Below are positions 4,148 to 6,682 of a stretch of 6,682 nucleotides of DNA, one piece after another. Made by a program: the position numbers and the translations under genes. Location of the stretch: the NCBI GenBank assembly GCA_003450735.1, contig DMEZ01000006.1, positions 6,827 through 13,508 of the forward strand. The letters run 5' to 3'. The notes beneath the pieces are model-generated. The model saw only the letters and a program-made list of their open reading frames with translations, was not told where the DNA came from and ran no database searches. Position 1 is the first letter of the stretch; each line of letters starts with the position of its first letter. The DNA is from Elusimicrobiota bacterium. Lineage in GTDB: Bacteria > Elusimicrobiota > Elusimicrobia > UBA1565.

Positions 4148-5997
4148 TGCCCCGCCTCCCGCGCGAACGGATCTTCGCCGACCCCGAGAGGTCCTCCCCG
4201 CGCGTCTCCCCCGACGGCCGCCGCCTCGCCTTCCTCGCTCCCGACGAAGGCATACTGAACCTCCACCTCGCCGACGGCCTCGACCCGGAGGCCGCGTGCG
4301 CCCTCGACCTGGAAGGCGCGCGCCCCCTCACGCGCGACCGCTCGCGCAACATCCGGGCCTGGTTCTGGGCGGGCGACTCGAAGAGCCTGCTCTACCTCCA
4401 GGACCGCGGCGGCGACGAGGATTGGCACCTCTTCCAGGCCGACGCGGCCACGGGGGCCGTGCGGGACCTGACGCCCCATGCGGGGGTCCAGGCCCAGCCC
4501 ATCGCGACCGAGCCTTCCCGGCCCAGCGAGCTTCTGCTGGCCCTGAACCTGCGGGACAAGCGTCTGCACGACGTCTACCGCGTGGATCTGTCGACCGGCG
4601 AATGCCGCCTGGACGTCGAGAACCCCGGCGACGCGGTGGGCTGGCTGGCCGATCACGACCTGCAGGTGCGGGCCTACAAGGCCGCGACCCCGGAGGGAGG
4701 CGGGGCGCTCAAGGTGCGCTCCTCCGCCTCGGAGCCCTGGACGACCCTCCTCTCCTGGGGCCCCGACGAAGTCTGCGGAGCGCGCGGCTTCACGCCGGAC
4801 GGCAAAGGGCTCTACGTCGAGTCGAGCCTCGGCTTCGACACGGCCCGCCTCATGGAGCTCGACCTCGCCAGCGGCGCGGCCTGCTCCCTGGCGAGCCACT
4901 CCGAGGCGGACCTCGGCCCCCTCCTGTGCCATCCGACCCGTCACCGCGTCCAGGCCGCCGGCTTCGAGACCGACCGTCTGCGCTGGACGGTCCTCGACGA
5001 GCACGTCCGGGAGGACTTCGCCGTCCTCTCCGACCTGGCCAAAGACGGCTCGGACTTCCTGGTCACCAGCCGCGACGACGCCGACCGCGTCTGGACCGTG
5101 TCGCTCTCCTGCGACCGGCGCCCTTTGCGCTACTATCTCTACGACCGGGAGGAGCGGCAGGCCCGGCTCCTCTTCTCGTCGCATCCCTCGCTCGAAGGCC
5201 TCGAGCTGGCCTGCACCCGCCCGGTCACGGTCCCGGCGCGCGACGGCCTCAAGGTGCCCGCCTACCTGACCCTGCCGGCCGGCCCGGAGCAGGACCTGCC
5301 GCTCGTCCTGCTCGTCCACGGCGGCCCCTGGAGCCGCGACCGCTGGGGGTTCAGCCCGGAGGCGCAGTGGCTGGCCGGCCTGGGCTGCGCGGTCCTGCAG
5401 GTCAACTACCGGGGATCGGCCGGCTTCGGCAAGAAGTTCCTGCGGGCGGGCTTCCGGGAATGGGGCGCGAAGATGCAGGACGACCTCACCGACGCCGCCC
5501 TCTGGGCCGTCGAGAAGGGGATCGCCGACCGGAGCCGGCTCGCGGTGTTCGGCTGGTCCTACGGCGGCTACGCGGCGCTGGCCGGCGCGGCCTTCACGCC
5601 CGATCTCTTCGCCTGCGCGGTGGACGCGGTCGGCCCCTCCAACCTGCTCACGATGAGCCGCTCCATCCCGCCCTACTGGGAGCCCCTGCGCCGCATGTTC
5701 TGCGTGCGGGTCGGCGACTTCGACAACGAGCCGGAGTTCCTGAAGTCGCGCTCGCCGCTCTTCTCGGCCGATCGCATCCGCATCCCGCTTTTGGTCGCCC
5801 AGGGCGCCAACGACCCGCGCGTGAAGCGGGCCGAGAGCGAGATGATCGTGGAGGCCCTGCGCGGCCGCGGACGGCCGGTGGAGTACCTGCTCTTCGACGA
5901 CGAGGGGCACGGCCTTGCCCAGCCGCTCAACCGCCTGAGGTTCTACGAGGCGGCCGAGCGCTTCCTGGAACGGTACCTGCTGAAGAAGACCGTCTAG
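4147..5997 (+). CDS. S9-family serine peptidase (prolyl oligopeptidase-like / acylaminoacyl-peptidase-like), 616 aa
   Basis: A cytosolic serine peptidase expected to cleave short peptides. Residues about 1-350 form the N-terminal beta-propeller, seen as repeated blades such as SPRVSPDGRRLAFL (17-30), IRAWFWAGDSKSLLYLQD (69-86) and ARGFTPDGKGLYVES (212-226). Residues about 360-616 are the alpha/beta-hydrolase domain. The oxyanion segment is HGGPWSRD (391-398). The nucleophile Ser471 lies in GWSYGG, Asp556 in QGANDPRV, and His588 in DEGHG: a complete catalytic triad in the right order. No signal peptide is present. The start ATG at 4147 overlaps the TGA of the lipoprotein gene (TGATG), and GGAG at 4135-4138, eight bases upstream, is a suitable ribosome binding site. 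The open frame to the left is only the lipoprotein gene read in another frame. Length is normal for oligopeptidase members. Substrate preference (dipeptidyl, acyl-aminoacyl or oligopeptide) cannot be told. Confidence 0.92.
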   Translation: MPRLPRERIFADPERSSPRVSPDGRRLAFLAPDEGILNLHLADGLDPEAACALDLEGARPLTRDRSRNIRAWFWAGDSKSLLYLQDRGGDEDWHLFQADAATGAVRDLTPHAGVQAQPIATEPSRPSELLLALNLRDKRLHDVYRVDLSTGECRLDVENPGDAVGWLADHDLQVRAYKAATPEGGGALKVRSSASEPWTTLLSWGPDEVCGARGFTPDGKGLYVESSLGFDTARLMELDLASGAACSLASHSEADLGPLLCHPTRHRVQAAGFETDRLRWTVLDEHVREDFAVLSDLAKDGSDFLVTSRDDADRVWTVSLSCDRRPLRYYLYDREERQARLLFSSHPSLEGLELACTRPVTVPARDGLKVPAYLTLPAGPEQDLPLVLLVHGGPWSRDRWGFSPEAQWLAGLGCAVLQVNYRGSAGFGKKFLRAGFREWGAKMQDDLTDAALWAVEKGIADRSRLAVFGWSYGGYAALAGAAFTPDLFACAVDAVGPSNLLTMSRSIPPYWEPLRRMFCVRVGDFDNEPEFLKSRSPLFSADRIRIPLLVAQGANDPRVKRAESEMIVEALRGRGRPVEYLLFDDEGHGLAQPLNRLRFYEAAERFLERYLLKKTV

Positions 5998-6682
5998 GGC
6001 TTCGCCTCGACCGGGGCGGGGGCCGGAGCCGGCGCGGCCTCCGGAACGGCGATGTCTTCGCCGTTCTCGTCCACCCGGACGACCGGGTCGGAAGAGAAGG
6101 CGGCCAGCTCCGCGGCGATCTTCGCGCCGTCTCCCACCGCCGTGACGAGCAGGTTCTCCGAGCGGAGCCACTCCCTCGCCGCCCTCCGCACGTCCTCGCC
6201 GCCCACCGCCTGCACGTTCTGGACGAACGTATCGAGGTGCCCTTCCGGCAGGTCGTGGAGGATCCCATGCAGGACCGCGTCCGCGAGGCCCTCCTGGGTC
6301 TCCAGGTCGCGCACGAAGCGGCCGGCCAGGGTGTTCTTGGCCTGCTTGAGCTCCTCCGCGCTGACCGGCGCCTTGCGGATGAGCTCGAGGTGCCCGAGGA
6401 TGTCCTTGAGCGCCGGGGCGCCGACCTCGGTGCGCACCTGCGTCTTGATCGAGAAGACGCCCGCGCTCCGGTAAGGCGAAAGACGCGAGTAGATGCCGTA
6501 GGTATAGCCCTTGCGCTCGCGCAGGTCGCTCATGAGGCGCGCGGCGAAGGAGCCGCCCAGGATCTGGTTGGCGACCAGGAGCCGGAACCAGCCGGGGTCG
6601 CGCTCGACCAGGGCGAGGCTGCCCAAAACCAGGACCGTCTGGGCCGAGCCGGGCCGGTCCACCAGGACGATCCTCCGCGCGG
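5994..6682 (-). CDS. M16-family peptidase (insulinase/PqqL-like), C-terminal part, 5' end outside window
   Basis: About 228 codons of the C-terminal half of an M16 zinc-peptidase-type protein are visible. The frame is open to the right edge (ARRIVLVDRPGSAQTVLVLG), so the gene starts outside. A GTG at 6662-6660 lies inside this strand and is not the true start. The segment RRIVLVDRPGSAQ opening the M16_C domain, the ANQILGGSFAARLMSDLRERKGYTYGIYSRL block with its Arg and Tyr, and the later EELKQAKNTLAGRF are typical of M16B proteins. The zinc motif HxxEH would be in the missing N-terminal half or in a partner subunit; many M16B systems use a catalytic and a non-catalytic subunit. Hence activity of this chain is unproven. 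The C-terminus is an alanine-proline tail (EAAPAPAPAPVEAKP). The gene converges on the S9 peptidase, the two stop codons sharing CTAG at 5994-5997, with no room for a terminator between them. Confidence 0.9.
   Translation of the reverse strand, partial: ARRIVLVDRPGSAQTVLVLGSLALVERDPGWFRLLVANQILGGSFAARLMSDLRERKGYTYGIYSRLSPYRSAGVFSIKTQVRTEVGAPALKDILGHLELIRKAPVSAEELKQAKNTLAGRFVRDLETQEGLADAVLHGILHDLPEGHLDTFVQNVQAVGGEDVRRAAREWLRSENLLVTAVGDGAKIAAELAAFSSDPVVRVDENGEDIAVPEAAPAPAPAPVEAKP

Noticed and set aside
3646..6171. Very long minus-strand open frame opposite the lipoprotein and S9 peptidase genes
   Set aside because: Low-complexity Arg/Gly/Ala/Pro-rich product with no motifs. It is the usual antisense image of a GC-rich gene, and it also runs through the tRNA.
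1..6682. CRISPR array, insertion sequence, integrase or attachment-site duplication around the tRNA
   Set aside because: No regularly spaced repeats, no transposase or integrase motifs, and no second copy of the tRNA 3' end were seen in the window.

Overview
The window is GC-rich bacterial chromosomal DNA with strong G/C preference at third codon positions, dense packing and short or absent gaps. A lipobox lipoprotein, an M16B-type peptidase half and a cytosolic S9 peptidase suggest a Gram-negative-type bacterium from a high-GC lineage. No taxonomic marker is present; a lineage such as Elusimicrobiota is only a guess from the general look of the proteins.

Layout. The left half is read leftwards (minus strand). 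From upstream to downstream it holds a phosphopentomutase-family (DeoB-like) metalloenzyme (3535-2297), a stand-alone response-regulator receiver domain overlapping it by ATGA (2300-1950), an RNA uracil-5 methyltransferase of the RlmD/TrmA family (1884-667), a roughly 300-base stretch with no convincing gene (358-666), and a small Xre-type helix-turn-helix protein (357-1). A perfect 10-bp inverted repeat lies directly upstream of the Xre gene and covers its likely promoter. Its stop codon is the first three bases of the window, so any partner gene would lie off the left edge.

The middle (3536-3706) is a divergent control region with an AT-rich promoter-like island and a plus-strand tRNA-Glu(CUC). 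The tRNA's acceptor stem continues into its flanks as an almost unbroken helix. Immediately downstream on the plus strand are an LPP20-like lipoprotein (3707-4147) and an S9-family serine peptidase (4147-5997), which overlap by one base. At the right edge a minus-strand M16-type peptidase gene enters the window with its C-terminal half. Its stop codon and that of the S9 gene share one CTAG tetranucleotide.

How the genes relate. The two tight overlaps suggest co-expression of the phosphomutase with the receiver, and of the lipoprotein with the S9 peptidase. The methyltransferase may be a third member of the leftward operon or may have its own promoter in the 65-base gap. I see no recognisable defence, secretion, CRISPR or mobile system. 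The observations most worth following are the extended tRNA stem, the Xre palindrome and the receiver fused by overlap to a nucleoside-salvage enzyme. None of these amounts to a demonstrated new system.
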